31,896 nucleotides of DNA, from positions 1 to 31,896 of the forward strand of contig JBHHYH010000037.1 in the NCBI GenBank assembly GCA_046757465.1. The letters are read 5' to 3'. Shown one piece after another: positions 1 through 7,964 of the stretch. Positions within the stretch are counted from its first letter, which is position 1; the number at the start of each line of letters is the position of its first letter. Both the position numbers and the translations under genes were made by a program. Below the pieces are notes generated by a model. That model saw only the letters and a list, made by a program, of their open reading frames with translations. It did not search any database and had not been told where the DNA came from. The DNA comes from Scalindua_A sp046757465. Its GTDB lineage: Bacteria; Planctomycetota; Brocadiia; Brocadiales; Scalinduaceae.

Positions 1-79
1 TAACGATAACAGTCTCGCCCTCTTTTGCGAGATATGCTCCCTGTGTTGTAACAAACAGAGTATTAAGATGTCTTTTCAT
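1..79 (-). CDS. cas1: Cas1 integrase, N-terminal fragment (cut by window edge)
   Basis: The first 26 codons read MKRHLNTLFVTTQGAYLAKE and continue EGETVIV, the typical start of type I-C Cas1 (short N-terminal beta strands, LNTL-V-T...YL...GE). Cas1 is the metal-dependent integrase that inserts new spacers together with Cas2. The catalytic residues lie outside the window, so activity cannot be judged. It sits 55 bp downstream of cas4, the expected type I-C order, and cas2 and the array should follow further left. The start is the ATG read from 79 to 77. Identification rests on the short match plus gene order. Confidence 0.85.
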   Translation of the reverse strand, partial: MKRHLNTLFVTTQGAYLAKEGETVIV

Positions 80-134
80 GTATAGCTTTTCCCTTTGTGT
101 TCTTCGTGTCTTAGTGTGATCACTTTTTTAAATG

Positions 135-782
135 TTATTCTTTTCTATACTCCATCATCTTCAAAAGATAAGCGCTTGCCTTTCCCTTTTTGCCGCATAA
201 TTTTGGCATGCATAATTGCTCCAGAGAACAGCTTTTACACTTCTTTGAGTACTCCGGTTTCGGAGTAACTCCCGAACTGGCAAGTTCGTGCACTCTCTTT
301 GCAGTCTCCTCCGTCTCTGTTCTCAAGGCCGTATTAAACACAACATCATGTCTTCGTCTGGTTGTCCCGTAGAACAGAGCACCTTCAGTAATCGTGCAAT
401 TGAGCATCTCCTCAAGACATATTGCCTGAGCGCAAAGCTGAACTTTATCGCAGTTGTCCCCTTTGGGCTTGCCCCTCTTATATTCCACAGGGAATGGATG
501 CCAGTTATCCCCCTGCCAGTGAAATTCCACTACATCTGCCTTCCCGATCAGGCCTAGCCGTAGCGACCTGAGCGGCACTCCATACTCAATGCGTATGTTT
601 CCTCTCGATTCCCTGTCTGCCGTATCAACCTTGTCGTGCATGATTCTGCCTTCGGCAGTAAACAGGTTTTCACTCCACAACTGTTCAATGTGTATCAACG
701 CACACTGTCTCTCGCAGAATATGATATGCTGCAATGCCGATAGCTGAATGAGATCGTCTTCATTATAAGTCTTATTTGTCAT
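135..782 (-). CDS. cas4: Cas4 exonuclease of the adaptation module
   Basis: A 215-residue RecB-family PD-(D/E)XK nuclease of normal Cas4 size. Visible nuclease residues are H49 (GRIMHD), D83 (GKADVV), the E100-Y-K102 pair in VEYKRG, and Q115 in the QLCAQ motif. Fe-S ligands are probably C23 (in CERQC) at the N-terminus and C182, C185 and C191 at the C-terminus. In the family, Cas4 trims prespacers and selects those with a correct PAM before Cas1-Cas2 integration. It starts 7 bp after the four-helix-bundle gene stops and precedes cas1, so it is probably co-transcribed with both. All key residues appear intact. Confidence 0.95.
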   Translation of the reverse strand: MTNKTYNEDDLIQLSALQHIIFCERQCALIHIEQLWSENLFTAEGRIMHDKVDTADRESRGNIRIEYGVPLRSLRLGLIGKADVVEFHWQGDNWHPFPVEYKRGKPKGDNCDKVQLCAQAICLEEMLNCTITEGALFYGTTRRRHDVVFNTALRTETEETAKRVHELASSGVTPKPEYSKKCKSCSLEQLCMPKLCGKKGKASAYLLKMMEYRKE

Positions 783-789
783 ATACTAC

Positions 790-1353
790 CTATTTCTTTC
801 TTCTCTGTGATCGTGTACGATAGAGTCTTTCCGTAAACCCGCCTTCTTTCATAAAATCCTTTTCAAGCACCCTCAACAATTGATCAAGCAGGTAGTTTGT
901 CTGATGAATCAAGCATACCATGGTGTTTGCGGCAACTTCCGGAGGAGAAGCTTCAATATAGGACTTATAAGTCATATAAGACCTATTCTTCTGATAACAG
1001 AGATTTCTGACTTCTTTGGCCCTTGGAAAGTCCTTTGTCCAGAGATTAAGCCCTTTCTGCCGGATATAATCCTGATAATCCAGAAGCAGCTCTTCAAGGC
1101 TCGCACGAGCCACACCGACGAGCTTCAGCTCGAACTTCTTCGAAGTTCCCGACGCCATGCTGCCTTCAGCGATGTTCTGTTTGCCACTGCGCGCCGCCTG
1201 CACCATCTGGTCATGGGTGCGGGAGTGCATATTGATAAAACGGTTGCAAAATACAACTGTGGCATCATAAACAATCTCCGACATCTGGTAAGACTGCAAC
1301 ACCTGATAACCGCCGTGCGGCGGGATTAGTTGGGAATCATTTGGATTGGTCAT
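790..1353 (-). CDS. four-helix-bundle (23S IVP/S23-like, 'suffix' type) protein inside the cas operon
   Basis: A 187-residue, mainly helical protein with the signature of the four-helix-bundle family first known from 23S rRNA intervening sequences: Q-AARSGKQNIAEGS, then K-FELKLVGVARASLEELLLDY. A second helical part (from about residue 115) and a basic tail (RTRSQRRKK) resemble the 'four helix bundle suffix' subgroup. The start overlaps the end of cas7c by 17 bp, and a GAGG sits just upstream. The stop is 7 bp before cas4. It is therefore translated as part of the type I-C operon, where it is not a standard component. Family members are thought to form oligomeric bundles that bind nucleic acid; Avd of diversity-generating retroelements has this fold. 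A role in adaptation or RNA binding is only a guess. Confidence 0.8.
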   Translation of the reverse strand: MTNPNDSQLIPPHGGYQVLQSYQMSEIVYDATVVFCNRFINMHSRTHDQMVQAARSGKQNIAEGSMASGTSKKFELKLVGVARASLEELLLDYQDYIRQKGLNLWTKDFPRAKEVRNLCYQKNRSYMTYKSYIEASPPEVAANTMVCLIHQTNYLLDQLLRVLEKDFMKEGGFTERLYRTRSQRRKK

Positions 1354-2494
1354 TTGGAGTTACCTCATTGTCTTCTTCCTCATGCACTAATTTTTCTAAA
1401 TTAATGCTCAACTCTTTTAATTTACTTTCATCAATAATGACTTTATAGTCATAGAAATTTCTTGCGGGATCGCCCTTCTTTTTCTTATCGTCATTCTTTT
1501 CGACTTTAATTCTGCGAAATAATTTGTGTGAAGGTGCGTTGCCTCTCATGTTATCATGTGAGAATACATACAATCCTCTTGTTGCCATCTTACCTCGGGC
1601 TGCTGCCGTATCATTATTGAACATCCATTCCAATGACTCCCATAAATTAGATAAGTCTTCTTCAGATACTTTGTATTTATTTTGATCATCTTTCTCTGTT
1701 TTAGGTTCTAATGCAAAGTACGGATTGTAAAAGCCATGTGCCACATATAAGGCATACGGGATAATTGGCTTACGTGCCATCTCGGTTTCCTTCCTTTTCT
1801 TGTCTTCCTCTTTGGTAACAGCTTTACGTGTTATCGCATTATCAAGCCTGAAAATAGGATCAACTGACCTCGCAAAAGTAAACTGAACAGGACCTCGTAC
1901 TTGTCCAGCGTTTAGACCTGTTGATAGCACAGCACCAAACATCCGTATATCATAGTATTTCTTGATCATCGCTTTTTGAGTTTTCATTCTATCTTCATTA
2001 GTTAGTGTATCTTTCTTGACACTTTCTGCTAAATCGTCAGCAACTTTATTGAGTTTTGTCTTGAGATCTCTATCTTCAACCCCAGCAAAAGCTTTTCTTA
2101 TCTGCGCTTTCTTACGAGATTCTCCTGTATAAGTCAATGTGTTGTTATCGAGATCGAAATTTTCCAGTGTATCTGATTGAAACCATTCAATAATCTGCTC
2201 ATCTTCAAGAGTGCATTGAGGCGGTTCTACTCCAACTTCTTTTGCAGCGTCAGAAATAAGCCTATTTAATGCTGTCTCGCTCTGGATGAAGATAGGCATG
2301 TTTTCTGTCATTTGTAAATAATCCCTTACTTTCCTTTTAAGACATACATCTGTAATAATTCCGTGCATGGTTTCAGGGTCTATGCGTGGTAGATTCCCAG
2401 CATCAGGGTCACCATTTGGATTTCCATTTTCAACATCAAACAAAAGTACGAAATCATGTCTTCTTGTTGGATCAGTATGAATATCTTTGCTCAT
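1337..2494 (-). CDS. cas7: Cas7c (Csd2), Cascade backbone subunit
   Basis: A 385-residue type I-C Cas7. After a short N-terminus (MSKDIHTD) it has RHDFVLLFDVENGNPNGDPD and AGNLPRIDPET, the hallmark start of Csd2. Later landmarks are GAVLSTGLNAGQVRGPVQFTFARS and the region MATRGLYVFSHDNMRGNAPSHKLF. Multiple copies coat the crRNA spacer and form the helical backbone of the interference complex. The open frame extends 46 codons further upstream, but the ATG at 2494 follows an AAGGAGG and matches the family start; the upstream extension lies inside cas8c. The 3' end overlaps the four-helix-bundle gene by 17 bp. Confidence 0.95.
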   Translation of the reverse strand: MSKDIHTDPTRRHDFVLLFDVENGNPNGDPDAGNLPRIDPETMHGIITDVCLKRKVRDYLQMTENMPIFIQSETALNRLISDAAKEVGVEPPQCTLEDEQIIEWFQSDTLENFDLDNNTLTYTGESRKKAQIRKAFAGVEDRDLKTKLNKVADDLAESVKKDTLTNEDRMKTQKAMIKKYYDIRMFGAVLSTGLNAGQVRGPVQFTFARSVDPIFRLDNAITRKAVTKEEDKKRKETEMARKPIIPYALYVAHGFYNPYFALEPKTEKDDQNKYKVSEEDLSNLWESLEWMFNNDTAAARGKMATRGLYVFSHDNMRGNAPSHKLFRRIKVEKNDDKKKKGDPARNFYDYKVIIDESKLKELSINLEKLVHEEEDNEVTPNDQSK

Positions 2495-2516
2495 TGTTTT
2501 CCTCCTTTTTTTCTTT

Positions 2517-2900
2517 CTATTTATTGCTAGGTCTATTTGCACTGAATTTAGCGCGTTGATGATAAAATCCGAGTGAGAATTCAGCCTGTCCTTCCAATGA
2601 AAGCGTTTTAGGATATCCACCAGCATGATCAATCTCAGATTGAACGGATTCCATTAACTCCTCAAGAGCCTTATATCCAAGTTGCCTTTTGCGTATTTTC
2701 GGAAAGTGATCAGTTGTCGCTCTCCTTACAAGTGTTCCAAACACTGAAGCTGGCGCAGATGATGCTGAACCATAAAATCGATCTACGAGTGTAGTATTGA
2801 TTTTCCATAGCACCGGCCGCAATTGTGCTTCCTCAAGGATTGATAGAAGTCTACCACACAAATACCCTATTATGTGTCGATTCGGATCAAGCGTTTCCAT
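2517..2900 (-). CDS. cas11: probable Cas11c small subunit from an internal start within cas8c
   Basis: In type I-C systems the small subunit Cas11c is known to be translated from an internal start in the 3' part of cas8c. Here the cas8c frame carries a strong Shine-Dalgarno-like GAAAGGAGGG at 2920-2911, followed by in-frame ATGs at 2909 and 2900. The ATG at 2900 has workable spacing (about 11 nt from GGAGG) and would give a 127-residue product starting METLDPNRHI, a size expected for Cas11c. The ATG at 2909 is only 2 nt from the SD core and seems too close. The product would be helical and sit along the Cascade belly. The call combines a visible ribosome site with family knowledge; the protein itself is inferred. 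Confidence 0.6.
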   Translation of the reverse strand: METLDPNRHIIGYLCGRLLSILEEAQLRPVLWKINTTLVDRFYGSASSAPASVFGTLVRRATTDHFPKIRKRQLGYKALEELMESVQSEIDHAGGYPKTLSLEGQAEFSLGFYHQRAKFSANRPSNK

Positions 2901-4388
2901 TTCTTTCATTCCCTCCTTTCTATAAGTTATAAGCATTTTTAACGTTGCCATTAAAACATGTTGTGTTGTCATTTTCTTTACATCAAATATTTTCATATTT
3001 CTCATGCACATTACCGCCGCTTCAAGAAGAACAGATGGAGGCCGCTCACCCAAATATGCAGTCCGTAATAATTGACGGCTTAAATTGGGATTTCCTATCT
3101 CTACAGCTTTATAAGGCTCTTTGGATATATTCGAAGCCTCCACTGCTTTCAGAATCTCAGGTATTCCGAAACATCTCTTTTCTGTTCCTGAATGATTAAC
3201 AATCCTCTGTGCATCAAGAAATGCCTTGAGGTTCTGCTGTAATTTATCGAGTGAAATATTCAGCCAATCTCTGACCGCAATACGACCTTTGTTTGGAGAT
3301 ACTACAAGAAGATAGAATTCATTCCCTGCAATATTGACAGATGCATCCCGCCCTGTCCACGGTGTGTTCAGCATATTTTCCAATTGAATCAAGTCTGACG
3401 GTGGTACATTTTTGTCGACTGAATCAGGTTTGCTCATGAGAAAACTTACATTTTTTAACAGGTCGGAAGGGTTAATTGTTGTTTCCCCAATTCTTAGAGG
3501 CTGCTCTTCCTTTAACCAAAATAAAGCAAACTGATTGCGTGCAGAATCTGTATTGAGTTTGCCATCCCTGCGATCCTGCACAATGATTTTGTAATGCAGT
3601 TCGTCTCCTCTAAGATAATTCAATGTTCTGGCAATAGTATCACCACAAATCACACATTGGCCAAGGTGAGCTTTTCCTTCAAATATTTGAACTCCCTCAA
3701 TATAAGACACAAATGCATCTTTGTTATACGAATGAAGGGGCGCTGGTTTAAAGAGCTTAATCCAAACGGGTATCTTTTTAGACATTTGCTGATCTTGCCC
3801 ACAAATAGAACACACACCCACTTTTGCATTTCCTGTATCTGTATCCTGCCTTGTTCGTTCTTTAAGCTCTTCCTGCCATATTTGTTGTATTTCCGGATGT
3901 TCAAACAGATGTTTGTCCGCAAACGGTCCGTCATCAAAAACAAACGAAACCCAATCTTTATTCAGGATATTATTGAAGTCATTAATCTTTTCAATTTCTT
4001 TACTACGTAGTTTTGAACAAACTATCCATATAGCTGACTTCAAATTCTCGTCCTTAACCAATGGACTTTGACATGCCTTTTGTAAAAGCTCCAGAAATTT
4101 TTTATGCTTATCTTTTGCTTTCTTGTCAGTTCCACCTCCTTTTTGTTTAACGATACCAAAAACATAACTTGCCTCATCAATACACGGATGCGCATCTGTT
4201 CCGCTTGTTCTTCCACAAAACGGTCTAGCTTTGTCAATTTCAGTATTTTCTATATAGGGCTTGTTTAAATCATTAAAGCACAGATGTACGACCCATTTGA
4301 TCGGCTGTCCGTAATAATAAAATCCCGGTGGAGGTAATTTTTTGTCTGTTTCAAGTTTTCTTCCGAGTTCAATTATTTCCTTAAACAT
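2517..4388 (-). CDS. cas8c: Cas8c (Csd1), large subunit of type I-C Cascade
   Basis: A 623-residue Csd1-family protein, the large subunit that recognises the PAM and helps recruit Cas3. Landmarks are the N-terminal PPPGFYYYGQPIKWVVHL, DEASYVFGIV, and two CxxC pairs (about residues 193/196 CSIC and 245/248 CVIC) that probably bind zinc. The C-terminal region RHIIGYLCGRLLSILE through RKRQLGYKALEELM is typical. I place the start at the ATG at 4388 because it follows GGAGGGAG and matches the family N-terminus; upstream codons to 4436 lie inside cas5c. It overlaps cas5c by 8 bp. The 3' third probably also encodes Cas11c from an internal start. Confidence 0.95.
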   Translation of the reverse strand: MFKEIIELGRKLETDKKLPPPGFYYYGQPIKWVVHLCFNDLNKPYIENTEIDKARPFCGRTSGTDAHPCIDEASYVFGIVKQKGGGTDKKAKDKHKKFLELLQKACQSPLVKDENLKSAIWIVCSKLRSKEIEKINDFNNILNKDWVSFVFDDGPFADKHLFEHPEIQQIWQEELKERTRQDTDTGNAKVGVCSICGQDQQMSKKIPVWIKLFKPAPLHSYNKDAFVSYIEGVQIFEGKAHLGQCVICGDTIARTLNYLRGDELHYKIIVQDRRDGKLNTDSARNQFALFWLKEEQPLRIGETTINPSDLLKNVSFLMSKPDSVDKNVPPSDLIQLENMLNTPWTGRDASVNIAGNEFYLLVVSPNKGRIAVRDWLNISLDKLQQNLKAFLDAQRIVNHSGTEKRCFGIPEILKAVEASNISKEPYKAVEIGNPNLSRQLLRTAYLGERPPSVLLEAAVMCMRNMKIFDVKKMTTQHVLMATLKMLITYRKEGMKEMETLDPNRHIIGYLCGRLLSILEEAQLRPVLWKINTTLVDRFYGSASSAPASVFGTLVRRATTDHFPKIRKRQLGYKALEELMESVQSEIDHAGGYPKTLSLEGQAEFSLGFYHQRAKFSANRPSNK

Positions 4389-5079
4389 GCACTCCCTCCA
4401 GTTCATACAGTTCAGAATATTTTTCATGCGGAACATTTAGTACATTGTCTTTTATGACTGCATCAAAAAATAATGCATGGGCATATCCTCTTGAAACCCA
4501 CTTTTCTTCTCCTTTATGTCGATGAAAATCAATTTCCTTGCGTTCACTATTTTCTCTGTAAGCAATATCAAAAAGCATCTGTCCCAATGGTAGTTCCTTT
4601 ATAAACTCATTTGGTTCTTCCTTACCTGTCGCAGTCTCAAACCATGCAGCAAACTCACGTGTGCCTAAATATGGAGTATGATGGCATTGTCCACGCTCAA
4701 GCTTCCTTTTAAACTGTTCACTGTAACCTTTAATATTGTTGATTCCATCCTTAAGTACAATTTCCGCAGCAATAACATACTCAACATCCTTCAGGATCAA
4801 ACTCGTTCGTTGCTGTCGTTTTCGCTCTATGACAATCGGTGTTTTATCCTGACGCTCCTCTATTTCATTTCTCATTATACTGATCTGTTTGATAGATCTC
4901 AGTACAGTGATTTTCCTAATTTCCCATCTGAACTGAGGTTTCCAATATATTGCTTCCAAAACTCCTCTGGCAGCCGCTGGAGTCATGACAGGATAGGTAC
5001 ACCGTTCCACCTTTAATCCTGGATTTGTAAAGCAGGCATAATCCCCACCTACTTTAATCAAAAATGCCGCACTGTTCAT
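4381..5079 (-). CDS. cas5c: Cas5c (Cas5d), crRNA-processing subunit
   Basis: A 232-residue RAMP protein of the type I-C Cas5 group, which replaces Cas6: it cuts pre-crRNA at the repeat hairpin and stays bound to the 5' handle. Diagnostic stretches are YPVMTPAAARGVLEAIYWKP near residues 29-48 (Y45 fits the position of the family's catalytic tyrosine) and GQCHHTPYLGTREFAAWF near 130-147. The start at 5079 follows GGAGGTGAAAT. It begins 10 bp after the cas3 stop and overlaps cas8c by 8 bp. I did not assign the other catalytic residues. Confidence 0.94.
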   Translation of the reverse strand: MNSAAFLIKVGGDYACFTNPGLKVERCTYPVMTPAAARGVLEAIYWKPQFRWEIRKITVLRSIKQISIMRNEIEERQDKTPIVIERKRQQRTSLILKDVEYVIAAEIVLKDGINNIKGYSEQFKRKLERGQCHHTPYLGTREFAAWFETATGKEEPNEFIKELPLGQMLFDIAYRENSERKEIDFHRHKGEEKWVSRGYAHALFFDAVIKDNVLNVPHEKYSELYELEGVHV

Positions 5080-5089
5080 ATTTCACCTC

Positions 5090-7264
5090 CTACTGTATAA
5101 GATCGCTTGGATCATAAATTGCCGGAACCAAACCTTTCAATCTATCGTACATACCAAATGAATGATAAAACCCATCAGATATCTGTTCAAGCCAGCCGTC
5201 TGCCTTCAGCTTTTGAACTTCATAGTCAAACATGTTAACGATTAAAGGTTGCAAACGCTGCCAAGTTCTTCTGCATGGTTGGCGTTTCCACTCATTCAGT
5301 CTTCTTGTCGCCGACTCGTTACTAATCAAAACAGGAACTGTGTTTTGCTCAATTAATCTGTATTTATCATTTACCTTTGGATAATCAAGAACCTCCCTAT
5401 AGGTTTGTATCTTTTTCTTGTCTGTATCAACATCGGTAAATAGTTTCTCAAAATATACCTGATAGAGTTCCGGATTATGAAGTTCAGAAATATCATATTG
5501 CATTAACAAAAGTTTTGCCTTTTCAAGCCCCGTTTTATACGGACCCCTCGGTGTCCGTCCTTCAGCAGGTTCAAAAATGATAACACTCCCACACCGCCCG
5601 TTTTGAAGCTTATCTTCCCTATTGCACCTTCCTGCTGCCTGTACAATTCTGTCTAAAGGGCCTATTGCCCTATAAACTACTGGGAAATCAATATCAACAC
5701 CAGCTTCAACAACCTGAGTGCTGATAAGCTTAACAGGCAACTTGTTTTTAAGCCTTCTTTTTACTTTTCTAAAAATCAACCTTCGATGTATTCCGCAAAG
5801 GAGAGTTGAAAGATGAAAAACATCTTCCTTATCACGAAGTTTATCAATAAGAGATAATGTATCCTTGCGAGTGTTTAACACAACCATTACCTGTTTTTCT
5901 TCCGAAATTTCATTTGCCAATTCCTGCCAGGAAATCGGGTTGTCCTTACGATAGTATTTGACCCTTTCAAGCTTTCTAAAATGCTCTTGGTATATTTCTT
6001 TTGGAATAATCTCGTGTACTTGTAAACCTTGAAATGGTTTCAGATAATGACTTTCTTCAAATGCAGGTTGAGTCGCCGTACATAGAATAACGGAAACGCC
6101 ATATCCCTCAACAAGTGCCCTCAACACATCAAGAGTTGGGGTCAGTAATTCCAGTGGCAGTGCTTGTACCTCGTCTATAACAATAACACTTCTGGAAAGA
6201 TTGTGAAGTTTGCGTACCTTTCCCGGCTTGTTTGAAAATAGACTTTCAAAAAACTGTACAGTTGTAGTCACAATGAGAGTTGCATCCCAATTTTCAGTGG
6301 CAAGTCTTAACGAAACATACGCAGCATCCTGATTTTCATCAGAGGTGATACTAACCTGACTGTGATGTTCAAGCACCGCATCGGATCCAAGAATTTTCCT
6401 GTATTCTTTAGCTGTCTGATCAATGATGCTTGTATAAGGTATCACAACAATAACCCTATCCATCTCGTTTTTATCCGCATGTCTTAGTGCAAATGCCAGA
6501 CTGCTTCTGGTCTTTCCACCACCAGTAGGAACCGTCATACGATAGATACCTGTTTTTCCCGACGCCGCTCTATCGCATAATTCGTAAACTTCATTACGAA
6601 TCTTATTGACAGTAGTTTCAGTATCGGAAGCTTTAACAAATTGTTTTTGATTCGCATCAAATCTACTCCAAAGACTTTCTATTAGATATTGTTTTTGCCT
6701 CAAAACATATTGCTTCTCATTGAAATGTTTCTCTGTATTCAGATAATCAGCATCAACAAGTGCAGAAAAAACCATTCGAATAAACAATTCTCGCTGTGTA
6801 CGAGTCATTTCAGGAAGATTTACTTGTGGCGGAGAAGGTAGTATCTTTGCATGCTCAGCAATAAGTTGGAATAGTTCATGATTTTTTTGCATACATTCCT
6901 CAAGTTTCTGAGAAAGTGAACCCGGCTGGTCAATACCGACATGGTGTCCTGCGATAGTTAGAGCTATCTCTTTCCAGCAATCATCTTCAATGTTTCGACT
7001 GATAAGTTGATATGCCAAAACCGCACCCCATATTGCATGAGGAACTTTTTCGTGCCGTTCTCCTCGCTGACATGAATTGAGATAATCTTGGAATGCAGGA
7101 TTGCTTTTACCAAGATCATGCCATAATCCTATCCAGTTGGCTAATTTACTGGCGCCAAATTTATCTGCAAACTTTTCAGCAAGCTCAGCGACTTCTTTCA
7201 TATGGGCATCGAGATAGTGCAATTCGCCTTTATCATTAGGAGTGTGAGCATATAGTTCATTCAC
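5090..7264 (-). CDS. cas3: Cas3 HD nuclease-helicase
   Basis: A 724-residue fusion of HD nuclease and superfamily 2 helicase, the effector that unwinds and degrades target DNA after Cascade binding. HD-domain ligands are H21, H49-D50 (WHDLGKSNPAFQDYL), H76 (PHAIWGA) and H107-H108 (AGHHVG). Helicase motifs are VPTGGGKT (245-252, Walker A), DEVQ (364-367), TATQ (396-399), VVEAGVDIDFP (518-528) and QAAGRCNR (542-549). All look intact. The start is a GTG at 7264, giving (M)NELYAHT. Its bases overlap the TGA of the upstream HD stub as GTGA, so initiation probably depends on translation of that stub. Length and motif order fit type I-C Cas3. Confidence 0.96.
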   Translation of the reverse strand: MNELYAHTPNDKGELHYLDAHMKEVAELAEKFADKFGASKLANWIGLWHDLGKSNPAFQDYLNSCQRGERHEKVPHAIWGAVLAYQLISRNIEDDCWKEIALTIAGHHVGIDQPGSLSQKLEECMQKNHELFQLIAEHAKILPSPPQVNLPEMTRTQRELFIRMVFSALVDADYLNTEKHFNEKQYVLRQKQYLIESLWSRFDANQKQFVKASDTETTVNKIRNEVYELCDRAASGKTGIYRMTVPTGGGKTRSSLAFALRHADKNEMDRVIVVIPYTSIIDQTAKEYRKILGSDAVLEHHSQVSITSDENQDAAYVSLRLATENWDATLIVTTTVQFFESLFSNKPGKVRKLHNLSRSVIVIDEVQALPLELLTPTLDVLRALVEGYGVSVILCTATQPAFEESHYLKPFQGLQVHEIIPKEIYQEHFRKLERVKYYRKDNPISWQELANEISEEKQVMVVLNTRKDTLSLIDKLRDKEDVFHLSTLLCGIHRRLIFRKVKRRLKNKLPVKLISTQVVEAGVDIDFPVVYRAIGPLDRIVQAAGRCNREDKLQNGRCGSVIIFEPAEGRTPRGPYKTGLEKAKLLLMQYDISELHNPELYQVYFEKLFTDVDTDKKKIQTYREVLDYPKVNDKYRLIEQNTVPVLISNESATRRLNEWKRQPCRRTWQRLQPLIVNMFDYEVQKLKADGWLEQISDGFYHSFGMYDRLKGLVPAIYDPSDLIQ

Positions 7265-7452
7265 AATGGCTTCCCTTCCGAATACTTCACCAGATCATGC
7301 CACAGCCCCGCAAGATATGCCCATTCACCGGAGCCGAATGCGTCGGCAAATGATTTTGCGAGTTCCGCAGTATTCTTTAAATGCTCATCAAGCAGATGCC
7401 ATTTATCAGTTGGTTTATCTTCCAGGCTGTGTGCATAATATCTTTTATTCAA
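7261..7452 (-). pseudogene. truncated second Cas3 HD-domain N-terminus (remnant leader ORF)
   Basis: A 63-codon frame starting at TTG (7452) after AGGGGAAGGG. It encodes MNKRYYAHSLEDKPTDKWHL, then an H-K-TAELAKSFADAFG helix and GLWHDLVKYSEGKPL before a stop. This parallels the first 55 or so residues of the adjacent Cas3 (YAHTPNDKGELHYLDAHMK...GLWHDLGK), but is clearly diverged, so it is not a recent copy. In the HD motif the usual HDLGK reads HDLVK. It stops right at the GTG of cas3 (GTGA overlap). It may be the leftover start of a former Cas3 whose remainder was replaced by recombination, now acting only as a coupled leader. Alternatively it could be a short functional peptide. Confidence 0.7.
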
Positions 7453-7863
7453 TCCCTTCCCCTAAAAAGCAAATTGGGCGTAGGATAGTGTCAGGTCTGG
7501 ACATGATACATTACAATCAGCCATTTTCCATATTTGCTAAGGCCGTCAAAGTCTCCTTTACCCACTTTTCAATCTCCTCCCAAATTCTGATCATTTGTCA
7601 AAGGAATAATTTAAGTGGGTCTTCATTAATACCCTCCTTATGCCCATAAACACTTTTCTATTCTTATTCACATCACTAAAAAATCCACCCCCATTCCTTG
7701 CTTCTCCCCATTCGGGGACTTAACGCGCAAGGAAGCATTGGGGGTTCGTACATCATAAAAACAGGTGTAAGTTTATAGTGTCAGTGACAGGTGGAAGTGC
7801 GAATACCTATTGTTAATTTGTGAACATAAATATCTTTTTTGTGGGCAGTGCCCACCCTACTCT

Positions 7864-7889
7864 TTCACTAATCACAAACACTTACACTC
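7864..7889. repeat. 26-bp direct repeat, copy 1
   Basis: Begins TTCACTAATCACAAACACTT and ends ACACTC. An exact second copy lies at 8936-8961 and a degenerate third at 10643-10662. Copies 1 and 2 bracket the nucleotidyltransferase gene pair. Confidence 0.85.
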
Positions 7890-7907
7890 TGTGGAAAACA
7901 GATTATG

Positions 7908-7956
7908 TCTGTTCTCTGTCTTCTGATATCTGTCATCTGTCATCTGTTCTCTATCT
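7908..7956. repeat. tandem heptamer array (TCTGTCA-like)
   Basis: Seven consecutive 7-bp units in register: TCTGTTC, TCTGTCT, TCTGATA, TCTGTCA, TCTGTCA, TCTGTTC, TCTATCT. The array ends 8 bp beyond the stop codon of the nucleotidyltransferase gene. It resembles the short tandemly repeated heptamers known from cyanobacteria in form, not in sequence. Confidence 0.8.
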
Positions 7957-7964
7957 CTGCCAGG

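Larger units (their letters stand above)
7453..7964. other. 512-bp intergenic region upstream of the cas operon
   Basis: No convincing gene is visible. It should hold the cas promoter (minus strand), which I could not pin down. A gappy palindrome at about 7687-7747 has CCTTGC/GCAAGG arms and an inner CCCC-ATTC-GGGG hairpin. A compact palindrome GTGGGCAGTGCCCAC lies at 7841-7855. AGTGTA/AGTGAC-type short repeats occur at 7764-7799, one copy of a 26-bp direct repeat at 7864-7889, and a heptamer array at 7908-7956. The minus strand around 7580-7650 holds only tiny frames. Confidence 0.6.

Noticed and set aside
2495..2632. Longer cas7c start at 2632
   Set aside because: The extra 46 codons are inside cas8c and lack family similarity; AAGGAGG just before 2494 decides the start.
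1..7452. CRISPR array belonging to the type I-C operon
   Set aside because: I looked for regularly spaced repeats of about 30 bp across the whole window and saw none; the array is expected left of cas1-cas2, outside the window. The 9-bp arrays have no spacers and are not CRISPR.
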